A program made the translations under genes and the position numbers. The notes beneath the pieces are model-generated. The model did no database searches. It saw nothing but the letters and a program-made list of their open reading frames with translations, and had not been told where the DNA came from. A stretch of 64,000 nt of DNA from Megascapheus bottae (Eukaryota > Chordata > Mammalia > Rodentia > Geomyidae): NCBI GenBank assembly GCA_024803745.1, contig JANJXV010000101.1, positions 1,691,001 through 1,755,000 of the forward strand, given 5' to 3'. Position 1 is the stretch's first letter. The number at the start of each line of letters is the position of its first letter. Shown piece after piece: positions 42,555 through 53,879 of this stretch.

Positions 42555-42758
42555 TTAGAACCAGGGTTTAAACTCAGGGCCTTGGACTCACTTCACTTGC
42601 TTGTTTGACTGACACTCCAACTCAAGCTAAGCCTCCAGCCTGACTTCTTCCTGAATATTTTGAAGATGGAGTCTCACGGGCTTTTTAGTCTGGATTGGGC
42701 TCATAACACAATCCTCTGAGTTCAGCCTCCTGAGTAAGCGCGAGCTGCCAGTAGCCAA
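42555..42758 (-). mobile_element. Older ID/B1 composite SINE
   Basis: GGTTTAAACTCAGGGCC at the left and TTCAGCCTCCTGAGTAAGCGCGAGC at the right are the complements of ID-like and B1-like ends. Divergence is high in between. Confidence 0.65.
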
Positions 42759-43573
42759 CTGGTTCTTTCTTTGCACTGTTTCTCCCCTCTGACCTTGGCT
42801 TTTTTTGTTTGGATGGACCCCTCCATCTTGCCACCCTCCACCACGCTCACCCCCAATTCTGTGTAATTTCCAATTTCATTCAGAAAGGAAAGCCAGGATG
42901 TCAAACTTCAAACTAAGAGGTGCTCTATGTTTCACACTCATTGATAATCTTTCCCAGTGTACAGTTCATTTGAGGCACCCCAATTCCTTTCCTCTGGTCT
43001 GCTGTCAGCTCTGTCCTGAAGAGTTAACGCTCTTTTTGAAATAGAGTCCAAGATAGTTGGGCCCAAAAGAAGATAAGCATATGTTTGTGCAAGCTGGAAA
43101 ATTGTCCTATATGGAACAGAGTCAAAATAAATCAATAAAAGCAGTTTCGGGCAGGCACGACAGAGAAAAAAACTGTTAATTACTAGTATTACCATTGATA
43201 GCTATTCATTTGAGACTTTTGTTCAGTAAAGGCAATTGTTTGCTCCTGTTATATAACCAAAATCAAGAGAATTTACAAAGAACGAGAGAGGGGGAAAAAT
43301 CTTCTCAGCTGAAACTCAGACAAAAGGCTTGAAGGGAAAATGAGACAAGCGATATTTTCTGGGGATTTACTGAGACAAATCAGCTCAGAAAAGACACAAA
43401 CCTGTTCGTTTCATCCCAACACCATCCATTCTCGTCTGGTTTTATTCCTTGCATATAAATTTCAAGTTTGAAAGGACCCAGATATAGAACCTTTTAAGAT
43501 ACTTCTCCACATTGAAAAGATTTCCTCCTTCTCAAAAGGGATTTTTGTTCTTAGCCGAATCCTTTGAAAAAAA

Positions 43574-43574
<1 letters not shown>
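42759..43574. other. Low-copy DNA, candidate conserved element
   Basis: No transposon recognised. The piece 43040-43420 has AACTGTTAATTACTAGTATTACC and GGCAATTGTTTGC (SOX/homeodomain-like). A GATTACTAG-like core and few repeats make it a reasonable place to look for conservation. Confidence 0.4.
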
Positions 43575-43612
<38 letters not shown>

Positions 43613-43617
43613 TATAA
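43575..43617. repeat. (TA)n microsatellite
   Basis: TA run of about 43 bases with one C interruption, followed by an ACATACACATAC patch. Confidence 0.96.
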
Positions 43618-43734
43618 TTACACATACACATACACAGCCAAATCCTGAAGATCTCTGTAGTCCCAAAGACCTGAGTTCAATATCTATTTCTACTCCAACA
43701 AGGCTCCATGACAGTTGACAGTTTGCAAAGGGTT

Positions 43735-43800
43735 GTCTGAACATCTCTGCTCCTGTGTAAAGTGAAGATAATACCCACCCACAGAACCATGCCCATCAAA
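43735..43800 (-). mobile_element. Possible MIR fragment
   Basis: CTGAACATCTCTGCTCCTGTGTAAAGTGAAGATAATACC fits the MIR core on the minus strand ('cctcatctgtaaaatggggataataata'). Confidence 0.5.
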
Positions 43801-43996
43801 TCCTGCTTGAGGCCCTCCAGCTCTCAGCGTCCAGTCAGAGACAGGAAGTGACTTGAGCATGTCAAACAGAACTATAATGTAGGGGAACTGTTACATAAAT
43901 AATAAAAGACCTAAGCCCCGAACAGAACCATGAGGCAACTCCGTGTTGGTGAAATAGCTCTGCAAGTCTAGTTAGAGGTTGTAAAGATTCCATGGG

Positions 43997-44406
43997 AAAG
44001 CATAGCAATTCTTTTTTTTTGCATTTTTTTATTGTAATTAGTAAAAGGGTTACATGATATTTGCCAGATAGAAGGTGCATTAATTCACGTACATTGATAC
44101 CCTTTCACATGTCTTGGTACCCATTTCCCTACCCCCCACCTGTCTTGGTTTTCCCCCCTTCCCTATCAAATAACCAAATACAAATAAATTCAATATATCA
44201 GATAACAAAGTGAGATACTATAACAATATGAGATAACCAAGGGACAGCAAAGGAGATGAGAGACAACATAGTACATTAAGGACAACAATTATTCGTTATA
44301 TGGCTTTTGTTTCAATATCCTGGAGGTCCTTTCAATTAGCTTCATACTATATGGCCTTATGTATCAAGGTTTTGCTCTATTGCAAATCTCAAAGCATAGT
44401 AATTCT
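43997..44406 (-). mobile_element. 5'-truncated L1, 3' UTR only
   Basis: About 378 bases of the same L1 3' UTR as at 20.4 kb, minus strand. AAAGCATAGCAATTCT (43997-44012) and AAAGCATAGTAATTCT (44391-44406) are the target duplication with one mismatch. No ORF2 is left. Confidence 0.93.
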
Positions 44407-44417
44407 AAATAAAGACT

Positions 44418-44485
44418 GGGGATGTCACTCCAGTAGAGTGTTTGCATAACAACTGCAGGGTCCTGAGTTCAAGCCCCAAACTCAA
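44418..44485 (+). mobile_element. ID-like single unit
   Basis: ACTGGGGATGTCACTCCAGTAGAGTGTTTGC ... GGGTCCTGAGTTCAAGCCCC is one ID-like unit on the plus strand. Confidence 0.75.
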
Positions 44486-44494
44486 TTTTGAGTT

Positions 44495-44600
44495 CAATTT
44501 TGCTGGTTCTGGGGCTTGAACTCAGGGCCTGGGCTCTGTCCCTGAGCCTCTTTGTGCTCAAGGATAGTGCTCTACCACTTGAGCCACAGCACCACTCCCT
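44495..44600 (-). mobile_element. Second-half SINE fragment
   Basis: GGGGCTTGAACTCAGGGCC ... CTCTACCACTTGAGCCACAGC is the complement of the shared tRNA-like half only. Confidence 0.82.
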
Positions 44601-44989
44601 CGAGGGATATTCTTATATAGTTTCAGCACCCAGAAGAGTCATAGAGCTTTTCCTTCTAGAAACCAGAAAGACAGTGGGGTCATATTGGCCATCTTTGATC
44701 ACATGACCTCCCTGGACCAATCCCATAGATGCAGAGAAATGGACTGGATTGGTATATCTATCTGCCTGTGGATCAGATTGATCTCTATCCAAACCACCTG
44801 GACTAAAATAATAGTAATAATAACAACAGCAGCAACTATCACCATCATCAAAGTAGTATTAACCGAAAGGGAAGGAAAGAGATCCTAAGAGGTAAACTAA
44901 GAGGTGTCAACCTTCACCAAGACAAAAAACAAGTAACTCTTTTTGATCATAATTTACTTGAATATTTAATATTTTACTACTTTTCAGAG
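44601..44989. other. Low-copy DNA, no gene recognised
   Basis: Includes an AATAAT/ACAACAGC patch near 44810-44850. No gene recognised. Confidence 0.45.
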
Positions 44990-45165
44990 AATAGTATCTC
45001 TAGTGCACAAATGAGAATAGCAAAGTTGCAAGAGTTTAAGGAAGTTACCCAAGGTCCCAGAGTTGGAAAATGGTTGTGCTTAGGCTTGAACCCACCACAT
45101 GTCTCTACTATTAAAACTCATGTCTCTTCTTCTACACCATGCTGGTATCTTACTGAGTAGCAAGC
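44990..45165 (+). mobile_element. MIR SINE
   Basis: ATGAGAATAGCAAAGTTGC ... GTTACCCAAGGTCCCAGAGTTGG ... TTGAACCCACC ... CTACACCATGCTG runs from the MIR core to its 3' end. Confidence 0.8.
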
Positions 45166-45367
45166 ATGGAGCATGAAATAATCCAAAGTGATTGCTTGGG
45201 GGCCAGTGAATGTCTTAATCTTCACTGTTAAATACTAAAATCTGCATGTGCACGTGTGCTCATTTCCTGGGGTCATAAATTGAATATTCACTCCCTTCCA
45301 TTTCCCATTAAAACATAGCATGAATTAAAGGGTTTCATTTTCATCACTCAAATAGAGACCTTAAGCC

Positions 45368-45620
45368 CCATGCTGGAGGCTTACCCCTGTAATCCTAGCT
45401 ACTCAGGAAGCTGAGATATGAGGATCATGGTTCAAAGCCAGCCTGAGATATGAGGATCATGGTCTGGAAAGTCCATGAAGCTCTTATCTCCAATTAACCA
45501 ACAAAAACCTGGAAGTGGAGCTGTGACTCAAGCGGTAGAATGCTAGCCTTCAACAATTTAAAAAAAAAAGCAGCTCAGGAACAGTGCCCAGGCCCTGAGT
45601 TCAAGGCCCAGTACTGGCAC
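45368..45620 (+). mobile_element. B1-ID composite SINE with internal duplication
   Basis: Complete order on the plus strand. The 21-base word CTGAGATATGAGGATCATGGT-type unit occurs at 45411-45431 and again at 45443-45463. The tail passes into (AAT)n. Confidence 0.88.
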
Positions 45621-45632
45621 AAATAATAATAA

Positions 45633-45663
<31 letters not shown>
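45621..45663. repeat. (AAT)n microsatellite
   Basis: About 14 AAT/TAA units at the tail of the SINE. Confidence 0.95.
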
Positions 45664-45765
45664 GTTTATCCTTTACCGATTGATGGATCTCACACATACT
45701 TAGAACTCCAACTACCTGGTCCTCAACCCAATGAAGTTACAGGGTTTGCTCTAAGAGTGTAAAAC

Positions 45766-46701
45766 TTGAGTCATGGCATCTCTGGTCATAAAAGAAATGC
45801 AAATCAAAACAACTTTAAGATTCCACCTCACTCCATTTAGAATGGCTAGGATCAAGAAATCTAATAATAACAGATGCTGGAGGGGAGGTGGACAGGAGGG
45901 ATCACTACTACACTGTTGGTGGGAGTGCAAACTTGTTCAACCTCTATGGAAAGCAGTATGGCAGTTCCTCAAAAGACTAAATATAGAGCTTCCCTATGAC
46001 CCAGCAATTCCACTACTTGGCATTTACCAATCGTCCAGAAACAAGGACCTACTAAATCCACTAGCACAACAATGTTCATTGCAGCACTATTCACCATAGC
46101 AAAGATATGGAACCAACCCAGATGTCCCTCAGTTGATGAGTGGATCAACAAGATGTGGTATTTATACACAATGGAATTCTATGGTGCTCTCAGAAAGAAT
46201 GACATCACCCATTTGTAAGGAAATGGAAAGACTTAGAAAAAAATCATATTAAGTGAAGGAAGCCAGACTCAAAGGAACATAGGCTCAATGGTTTCCCTCA
46301 TTTACAATAATCCGTAGAAACCTTGGGCTCTCCTAGGAGAGGTTCACAATAGAGCAAAACCTAGATACATAAGGCCATACAGTATGATGCTAAATGAAAG
46401 GATCTCTAGGATATAGAAACAGAAGCCATATAATGAGTGATTGTTGTCCTTTTGCTGTCCCTTTATCTCATATTGTTACAATATTTCACCTTGTTATCTG
46501 ATATATTTTATATACGCTTAATTGAAATAGGAGAGGGAAGGGGGAAAATCAAGATGTATGGGGAGAGGGGGAGGGAAATGGGAACCATGACATGAGAAAG
46601 GGTATCAATATGTATGAAGTAATGTACCTTCTATCTGATGAATATAATGTAACCCTTCTATTAATTACAATAAAAATATATGAAAAAAATTGAGTCATGG
46701 C
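45766..46701 (+). mobile_element. 5'-truncated L1 with ORF2 end and 3' UTR
   Basis: A plus-strand L1 of about 912 bases. It starts within the ORF2 C-terminus (KEMQIKTT ... [20 protein letters not shown] ... ELPYDPAIPLLGIY) and passes through the 3' UTR to an A-rich end. TTGAGTCATGGC at 45766-45777 and 46690-46701 is the target duplication. Frameshifts break the reading frame near 46080. Same family as the copies at 20.4, 44.0, 57.0 and 58.9 kb. Confidence 0.94.
45778..46230 (+). pseudogene. L1 ORF2 C-terminal remnant
   Basis: About 108 codons are readable from 45773 to 46099, covering the HCWWECK cysteine/tryptophan region and the DPAIPLLGIY motif. The FIAALFTIAK-type continuation follows in another frame. 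The endonuclease and reverse transcriptase domains are missing, so the remnant cannot mobilise anything. Confidence 0.88.
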
Positions 46702-47805
46702 CAGGCTTCCTCCAGGTCCTTCAGAAGTGAAACTCCAGTTGTTCAGGTCTATCACCTTTCTTGAGTACATTTCCCCTCAGTCATTTACTGTGATCCGATA
46801 CCCCAAGGACCCTTGTTCAGAAATGGCAGGGCGCTGTCACTGCCAACTGCAGGGAGAGCTCCTTCCTATAGCTGTTACAGGCCCCCTTGTCTCCTTCCTG
46901 CATCTGCACTTGGGACCACAAGAGGCAACGTGCACAATGGCAATCTCTTAATAGGATTATATCTTTTTCTGCACATCCCATCTCTAGGGATTATTGTCAT
47001 TTGTCTCCTGCAAATGACAATCCAGCTTCTCCGGGCTCCCTGGTTGCTGGGGGAGAAATGTTACCGCACAGCTTGTGTCGGATGATGTTTTATAATCATA
47101 GCAGAAATCCAATATTAATAGAACTGTCTGGGTAAAAAGGTGCGTGCGCTGTTTGTGGAGCCACACGGGTATCCCTGATGTCTGGAAACACCCCTCCCCC
47201 GCGATTTCTTTACTCTGGCATTTCTCCTGTAGACATAAAATTTTAAATCAAGTTGGACCACAGGCACATATGGGACTATTATGAGGACATCCTGCTTACT
47301 CTCCCACAGTCCGACAGACACTTTGCACTGCCAACCCTTCATAATGCTCAATGGTGTTTACCATTTTTCCTAAGATACCCTTCTTTTTAATCCCTGCTTG
47401 TCCAAACACATCCTCCTCCGATTGCCTTCCGAGAGCACCTCACTCCGCAATGGTGTTTGACTTCCTGGTGGCAATGAGTCTCCAACTCCTTTGTGACCAT
47501 TGCCTGTATTTTTCGCCTGAACCTCTTTTAACCGCTCACAATTATGGGGGCAGGGGGAGTCAAGGTCCTGGCCCTTGATCTAAACTTCATCCTAACTTAG
47601 AAAAGAATGGGGGCTGAGAAGGATGAAAATGTTCCCCTCTCTCTATTAGTCCCCTCAAACACCCCTCACCCCCAACCACCCAGCTGGGGGGACTATGACA
47701 CTCCTCCCAAAAGAGTGGCCCACACAGCCACGGTTATAGCAAGAGCTCTTGAGAGTAGTAGTGGGGCTGGCCCACAGATCTCACACTAAGAGAATGGGGT
47801 TTGTT
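46702..47805. other. Low-copy DNA, candidate conserved element
   Basis: No transposon recognised. The part 47080-47260 has AAAAGGTGCGTGCGCTGTTTG and CCCGCGATTTC, with more CpG than its surroundings. Overlapping 60-90 codon frames on both strands look like chance. Confidence 0.4.
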
Positions 47806-47910
47806 GTTCTGTTTCCCTGAAAAGAAAGAGAGGGTCAGAGAGGTTACTGGTTTGCCCAAGGTCACTGAAAGGGAAAACCACCATTAGAAATCCTAGCTTG
47901 TCTAAACCCA
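47806..47910 (+). mobile_element. MIR SINE fragment
   Basis: AGAGAGGTTACTGGTTTGCCCAAGGTCACTGAAAGG is MIR core and 3' region on the plus strand. Confidence 0.72.
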
Positions 47911-49100
47911 GCAGCATCTCAGGGATATGATTCGTACAGAGCCTCTGATGGTGGGTGGAGGGGTCCGTTACAAAAATCTCTTTTCCAATTTGACACAAGA
48001 TGTCCAAGAGAAAGCCTTCCTTCACAGAGTTAAAAAAAAATCAATGATGTGAGCCCATCCTGGAGTCCCAGCTGGGCTTGAGATCTCAGCACTGCCCTTC
48101 TTACTCCATGTCTCCTGACCCCAGTGAACAATTTGGAACCAAGTTACAATTTCCTTTTCATTCTCATTAAGCAGAATACTCCTCTTTAACAACCCTCCCT
48201 AAACCACCCCCCATCTACAACCCTCCCTGAGCTTTGCTTGACTATAAAGCGCTCTATTTCTCTGTGATCTTTATGTCCTTAGAAATTACAACATGCTGGC
48301 ATAGGTATTTAATTATTGAAAGGAGATGTGCCTTGTAAAATATTGTACCTGCAGGTTTGCTCATGCAAAGTAAGGATGGATCCCACTTGGACAGACAAAA
48401 CCTTTGCTATGCTAGAGCTTTGTTCTGGAATAAATCTTGGTTTGTGAAATATGCATCCTATAAGAGCACTTCTGGGTTCTGCCTAGAACTGGCCAAACTA
48501 AAACACCTTTCCCTTTTTTAAATGAAACTAAACCTTGCTTTTACATAATACTGAGCTGACCCCCTCCTAGGCTGGGAATTTAAAGAACACTTTTAGGGGT
48601 AGGGAAAAAAAAAACAGATGTCAGATGATCCATCACAGAGTTTCTTTTCCAAGGCTGGAAAGAGCTCCACCACCACACTAAGGATAAAAGACAACAGATA
48701 AACGTCAAAGTTTGAACTCTGCTCAAAGACATACAAAAGCTTAGGTTGCAGGGAAAGCTCTCTGTGCTGTCCAATATGATAGACATGCTGGTACCATCCA
48801 ATATTATTGGTTTTGACTTCTAATCCATGGATTTGACTTCAGATGTGTCTGGAATATCCAAAGCAGTGGAATTTCAATTTTACATCATAATGTAATCCAT
48901 TTAGATTTAGTTGCATGGAGCATCATGTAATCCAGGCTTATCCTATTGGACAGTGAATGCAATTACTGATCAATATTCCTAAAGAACATAGAAGTAAACA
49001 TGCTCAAAAATATTTGCCAGTGGAATCTGGTAATTTAGAAGAAGGATGAAAGAGCATGATTGAATCAGATTTGTCCTGGGGAATTCAAGGTTGGTTTAGC
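47911..49100. other. Low-copy DNA, no gene recognised
   Basis: Frames up to 79 codons lack domains. CCATCCAATATTA-like words near 48775-48810 repeat loosely. No transposon recognised. Confidence 0.45.
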
Positions 49101-49271
49101 AGAAGAAGGAAGGGAAGGGAAGGGGAAGGGAGGGGAGGGAAGGGGAGGGGGAGAGAGAGGAGAGGGGAGGGGGAGGGAAGGGGAGGGGAGGGGAAGGAAG
49201 AGGAGAAAGAAAGAAAAAATAAAAAAAGAAAGAGGGAAGGAGGGAGGGAGGGGAAAGGAAAGGAAAGGAAA
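49101..49271. repeat. (GGGAA/GGGGA)n purine tract
   Basis: About 170 bases of purine with GGGAAGGGGA units, changing to AAAGAAA and GGAAA units. Confidence 0.95.
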
Positions 49272-49289
49272 TCAATGTCAGCGATTTAG

Positions 49290-49565
49290 TGGCACAAATT
49301 CATGGAATCCCAGTACTCACAAAGAGGAAGCAGGAGGATCACAAATTCAAGGTCAGACTGGGATATAGACCGAGAACCTGGCTCAAAGAAAAAAAATCAG
49401 GTATGGTAGCGCATACATGTAATCCCAGCTGTGTAGGAGGATTCAAATTAAAACCCTATCTGAAAAATAATCAACCCCAAAAGAGGGCTGGGGGCATTGC
49501 TTAAGCAGAAGAGTGCTTGCTGAGTAGACATGAGGCCCTGAGTTCAAATTCCAGCAAAAAAGGAG
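49290..49565 (+). mobile_element. Older B1 and B1/ID SINEs in tandem
   Basis: A B1-like unit (GAATCCCAGTACTCACAAAG ... GGAGGATCACAAATTCAAGG, to about 49396) is followed by a second B1-like start (TGGTAGCGCATACATGTAATCCC) and an ID-like unit (AGGGCTGGGGGCATTGC ... GAGTTCAAATTCC). Confidence 0.75.
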
Positions 49566-50931
49566 AGAGAATACTTACCTGACTTGAAAAGTAACCTCGT
49601 ATGTGGTAAGAGTTCTATTAATACTAATTAGAATCAGCTCTATTAACCTTAGCTCATGAATATATTGCTATACTATGTCATTAATGTTATTAATATATCA
49701 TTCATAGTATATTAATAGGAATACACTCATACTAACTTATTCCTGTTAAATACTGTTTAGGATTTCACTGTTCCCTTTTCTTAGGCTGTGAGTGTTACAC
49801 CTCCCTGAGATTTTTTTTTTGTGTAACAAGATGCTCCCCTGACACTGAGCCTCATGTGTTCTGAGAGTCCGGGGATCCCCAGATCTGGGCCCCCCGCCAT
49901 GCCCCACATGGGCTGGCTTCTCCAACACATGCAGCTGCTCTGTTGGCTGACCCAATCCAGGCCAGTGAGTCTGCTTCTCTCCTGCTTGCCTCAGCAGTTT
50001 TGCTTCCCAGCCGTCCACACTCCCAATGGCTCCAATACGTCCAAAGATGAGCACTTCCAAACCCTGAATTATTTACATGTGAGAGGCTCCATGGGTCCTT
50101 TCTCCCTCCAATTCTGCCAGCCCCTCCCCCCTTCCAATGAATCATAGCAAATTTGAATCTTGGCCATACACACACAAAGTGAAGTTTTGTTTTTTACTTA
50201 GAAGGTTCCTCTGGTACACCCAGGAGAAAAAGGGCAGAAAAAGATGGAGGTGGACAGTGGCTTGCAAAGGAAAAGGGAAAGAAAAGCAAACAACAACAAT
50301 AACAATAAAGCAACTCTTGCTGAATCAGTAACTAGCAGTAATAGATTTTTTTTTAAAAATTTACTTCCAGGCTCAGTTGGGGAAAACAAGATACATTTCC
50401 TTGCAATAATTTAAAGAGTGGAATGTTTCATTCCCAGAGAAACTACAGCTGTTTTGACCTATTCCTGGCTTTAGGTTGGACTATTATTTGCATTCTCTGA
50501 ATTATTATTGTTGTTATTTCTTTTCCTTTCTTAACATGGTAGCATTTAGGAATGGAGCCAAGTTATAGACTGATTAAAGTCTTTCACTCTGAATTAAAGG
50601 TTTTGAATCCAGCCTTAGGCTTCAGCCTCAGATTTTTGTTGCTGTAGCTGCTGTTTTCCATCCACACCTCCCCATCTCCAGGGGAGAAGAATAGAACTAG
50701 AAATCAGTCCGCTGCAGGCACACCCCTCTGAGGTTACACCAATTGGCTCCAAGGAGGGTGCCACTGCTGTTTTGGATGTTATAAGGCCACTGTGGCTGCA
50801 ACCAGGCCAGTAAGGGGACAAAGGACATCTCCCTGAGGGAAAGGCCAAGGGAAGAGAAGGACCCTTCCCAAGCATTCTCATGTTCTAGAAAAGTCACTCT
50901 CCTTGCAATTCCTTTTTTCATCTCAAGAGTT
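49566..50931. other. Low-copy DNA, candidate conserved element
   Basis: Frames of 97-107 codons are open on both strands at 49746-50175, which points to composition rather than coding. An octamer ATTTGCAT lies at 50486-50493 with a SOX-like ATTATTGTT about 11 bases after it. Confidence 0.4.
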
Positions 50932-51155
50932 CTGATAACTCACACCTGTAATCTCAGCTACTCAGAAGTCTAAGATCTAAGGATGGCGGTTCAAAGCCAG
51001 TCCTGGCAGAAAAGTCCCTGAGACTCTTACCTCCAATAAACTATCAAAAAGCCAGAAGTTAGGGGTGTGGCAAGTGGTAGAGCACCAGCCATGCAGCTGG
51101 GGATAGCAGGCAGGAATATGAGTGTGAGGCCTTGAGTTCAAGCACCGGTAGTGAC
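50932..51155 (+). mobile_element. B1-ID composite SINE
   Basis: CACACCTGTAATCTCAGCTACTCAG start, linker, and a diverged tRNA-like half (GTGGCAAGTGGTAGAGC ... GAGTTCAAGC). Confidence 0.83.
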
Positions 51156-51407
51156 AAGTTCATTCATCAATTCACTTCAGTCACCTGTAACATGAGATCA
51201 TAAGAGCACCTAGGTTAAAGTGTTGGGTCTGAGATATTTACAGATGCACTGATCAGTAATCAATCAATGCTGGCTGGTGTGTACTGCTCCTCTTTAAGGT
51301 GCTTTCTCTACCTGATCATCTAGCATGTCATCTTCCCATGTCTGCCAAGATCGCACTTGCCGATAATGGAAAAAGCACAAACCATACACGTGTGTGCGTA
51401 CAGGCTT

Positions 51408-51408
<1 letters not shown>
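51156..51408. other. Low-copy DNA
   Basis: No gene or transposon recognised. Confidence 0.45.

Positions 51409-51441
<33 letters not shown>
51409..51441. repeat. (CA)n microsatellite
   Basis: Pure CA run of about 33 bases, preceded by a CGTGTGTGCGTA inverted-complement patch. Confidence 0.97.
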
Positions 51442-51442
<1 letters not shown>

Positions 51443-51454
51443 ACTTGTCTGTCG

Positions 51455-51690
51455 AAATAGGCTCTTTTCTGCCCAGGAGGGCCTTAGACTGCCATCTTCC
51501 CAATCATTGCCTGCTGAGCAGCAGAAATTATAGATGTCAGCCACCAAGGCCTGGCTGATAGAAAGATCTCTCTAGAAGACAGCTCAGTGGGCCCTTGGAC
51601 CATAATCCTCCTCTGTCTATGCTTCAACATGGAGCTGGGATTTCAGGTGTGCACTACTGTTGGTTTGTTGGTTGAAATGGGGATAGGGGG
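51455..51690 (-). mobile_element. Old B1-like fragments
   Basis: ATTATAGATGTCAGCCACCAAGGCCTGGC (51526-51555) and GGAGCTGGGATTTCAGGTGTGCACTACTG (51631-51660) are both minus-strand B1-like ends. Confidence 0.55.
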
Positions 51691-51827
51691 AAACTCGAGC
51701 CCTGTGCAATGTCAGAGCCCACGTCCCATGTCTGTTACTTGCCTGTTGAAGGGAGGGAGGGAAAGCGGGCAATCTATCCCTACTGGGTGAAGGCTGAGAG
51801 AAGAGAAGGGGGGAGGTAAGATGGTAA

Positions 51828-52016
51828 GGGCTGGGAGTTTGGCCTAGTGGTAGAGTGCTTGCCTGGCATGCACAAAGACCTGGGTTCGATTCCTCAGTAC
51901 CACATACACAGAAACGGTGCTGTGGCTCAAGTGGTAGAGCACTAGCCTTGAGAAAGCCCAAGGACAGCGCTCAGGCCCTGAGTTCAAGCCTCAGGCCTCC
52001 GGACTGGCAAAAAAAA
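51828..52016 (+). mobile_element. ID-ID composite SINE
   Basis: Both units present with B box GGTTCGATTCC; a deletion of about 15 bases lies in the joint. It ends in an A-run that is followed by a T-run and another A-run (52007-52034). Confidence 0.9.
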
Positions 52017-52034
52017 ATTTTTTTTTAAAAAAAA

Positions 52035-52649
52035 GGTAATCAATGCCCTTTTTGGCCACAGGCTGCTGGGTACCAGGCCATGGAGAAAAAGACAGAAGAA
52101 TGTGAAAGAGCAGAAGGAGAAATGAAGCAGTCATGGACCCCGCTGCCAGGAAAGCCTGCACTGTTCTGGCTGCTGCCAGTGCCAACAGGAATGGCAGGCA
52201 GCCTGGAGCTCTTGACAGAGGATGGGGAGGAAAGCCAGGAGCGAGAGTCAGCCAGAGGGAGATGCTGGAGGGGCTTCCCCAACTGAGCAGGTGCCTGGGG
52301 AAGGAAGACCCTACCCAAGAACAGCCTTGGGAGCCACAAACAATCCCCCTCCCTAACCTGTGCCCTGGACCTCCTACTCTCCCAGATCTCAAAGCAGCTA
52401 GCCCCAGCTCTCCTTCAGCCAGGCCAGCTGCCCGGCAGGCAAGCAGATGGTGACATCTTCACTAGAGCCAAAATTACCTTTCCAGGAAAATGTCTCAACC
52501 TTCTCTGGAGGACACAGAAAGGAGCGTGCACCATGGAGAATTTCAAACTTTCTCAAGAAGCTACAGCTTCTTAAAAGTATTTGAGTGAAACAAAAATGTA
52601 TTTTGACTATAGATTGTTCAGTGCCTCCGATTTAAAAAGAAAAGAAAGG
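52035..52649. other. Low-copy GC-richer DNA, no gene proved
   Basis: Open frames of 68-133 codons overlap on both strands at 51991-52453. No domain is recognised and both strands are equally open, so I do not call a gene. Confidence 0.45.
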
Positions 52650-52847
52650 TTGTTGAAAGTTGCCTATAATCTCAACCACCTGGGAGGCAGAGGTAGGAAG
52701 ATGACAGTTCAAGGCTGAACTGGGAGAAAATACAAGACCTATCTGAAAACCAAACTAAAAGCCAAGGGACTGGGAACAGGGCTCAAGTAATAGAGCACCT
52801 ACCTAGAAAGCACAAGGCCCTGAATTTAATCCCAGTACAAAAAAATA

Positions 52848-52848
<1 letters not shown>
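52650..52848 (+). mobile_element. Older B1/ID composite SINE
   Basis: TTGCCTATAATCTCAACCACCTGGGAGGCAGAGG is B1-like. GGGACTGGGAACAGGGCTCAAG ... AGGCCCTGAATTTAATCCC is the ID-like unit. Its tail becomes (AAT)n. Confidence 0.8.

Positions 52849-52889
<41 letters not shown>
52844..52889. repeat. (AAT)n microsatellite
   Basis: About 15 AAT units between two SINEs of the same orientation. Confidence 0.96.
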
Positions 52890-52890
<1 letters not shown>

Positions 52891-53125
52891 CAGGTGCTGG
52901 TGGCTCATACCTGCATTCCTAGCTACTCAAGAAGCTGAGATCTGAGGATCAAGGTTCAAAGCCAGTAGGGGCAGAAAAGTCTATGAAACTCTTATCTCCA
53001 ATTAACCACCTAAAAACCAGAAGTGGCACTGTGGCTCAGAATGGCAGTGTGCTAGCCTGAAAAGAAAAAGAGCTCAAGGACAGTGCCCAGGACCAGACTT
53101 CAAGTCCCATGACCAACAGAAAATT
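52890..53125 (+). mobile_element. B1-ID composite SINE
   Basis: Complete order on the plus strand, beginning CAGGTGCTGGTGGCTCATACC. It directly follows the AAT repeat, as if inserted in the preceding SINE's tail. Confidence 0.87.
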
Positions 53126-53879
53126 AATTAACTAACTAACTAACAGTCAGGTAGTTTCCAGAACTTTAGCTCCTTACTCCCCAACCCTGCCATCCCTTGT
53201 GAGCAGCTAGTCATGGACTAAAAATCACTGAATTAAACTATTCTATCTGTCTCTGTCTCATCCCCTCCCTCTCAAATCTCAACATCTGGCTCCCAGATGT
53301 ATGCTTACCACTGCACTTACTGCTTGCATAACAGACAGGTTCCATTATCAATGCTAATCTGTTTACCTAATTCTAGAACTCTGAGGGGCTGTGCTGGGAA
53401 ATATTGCACGCTCCATTCCACATCAAGTAGGGACATGTTCGGTGAGTGATTAGCAATGTCTGCATGGAAACAGGAAGCTGGATGCATGGGTCCAGTACTC
53501 ACACAGAGGGCCGCATCTTCATCACTCTGCTTCTGGACAATGTTTGATTCTAAAAAGCTCCCTTCTGACTGGAGAAAACATTTATGCTGACTATGAGACA
53601 CAAATGAATGATTGAAGGCCTCCAGAGGAAAGGATTTTGAAGCAAACAAGGAATTTCTCTAGCATCTCTATCCTCAAAACTCATATGACTCCCCTGTTAG
53701 ACTTCATGTCTGCATGTACTGTTGTCAAAACTACTTTTTCCTACTTCACAAGAATGAGAAGATGGGTCCCCTGGACCTCGTCACTCCTAAACTGGCCCCA
53801 TCCTGTCCACTGCAGATAAGCATCAACTTGCAAATCCTAGCCTGATAGAACTATCCTAAGATGTGTAGACCTCACTGGT
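53126..53879. other. Low-copy DNA with a 110-codon minus-strand frame
   Basis: The frame 53317-53649 (minus) has no domain I recognise. A (TAAC)n patch lies at 53128-53145. Confidence 0.45.

Noticed and set aside
49746..50175. 104-107 codon minus-strand frames with a 97-codon plus-strand frame
   Set aside because: Three overlapping frames in one stretch point to base composition. No domain or splice layout.
51991..52453. 133-codon minus-strand and 106-codon plus-strand frames
   Set aside because: Open on both strands in GC-richer DNA, begins in a SINE tail, no domain recognised.
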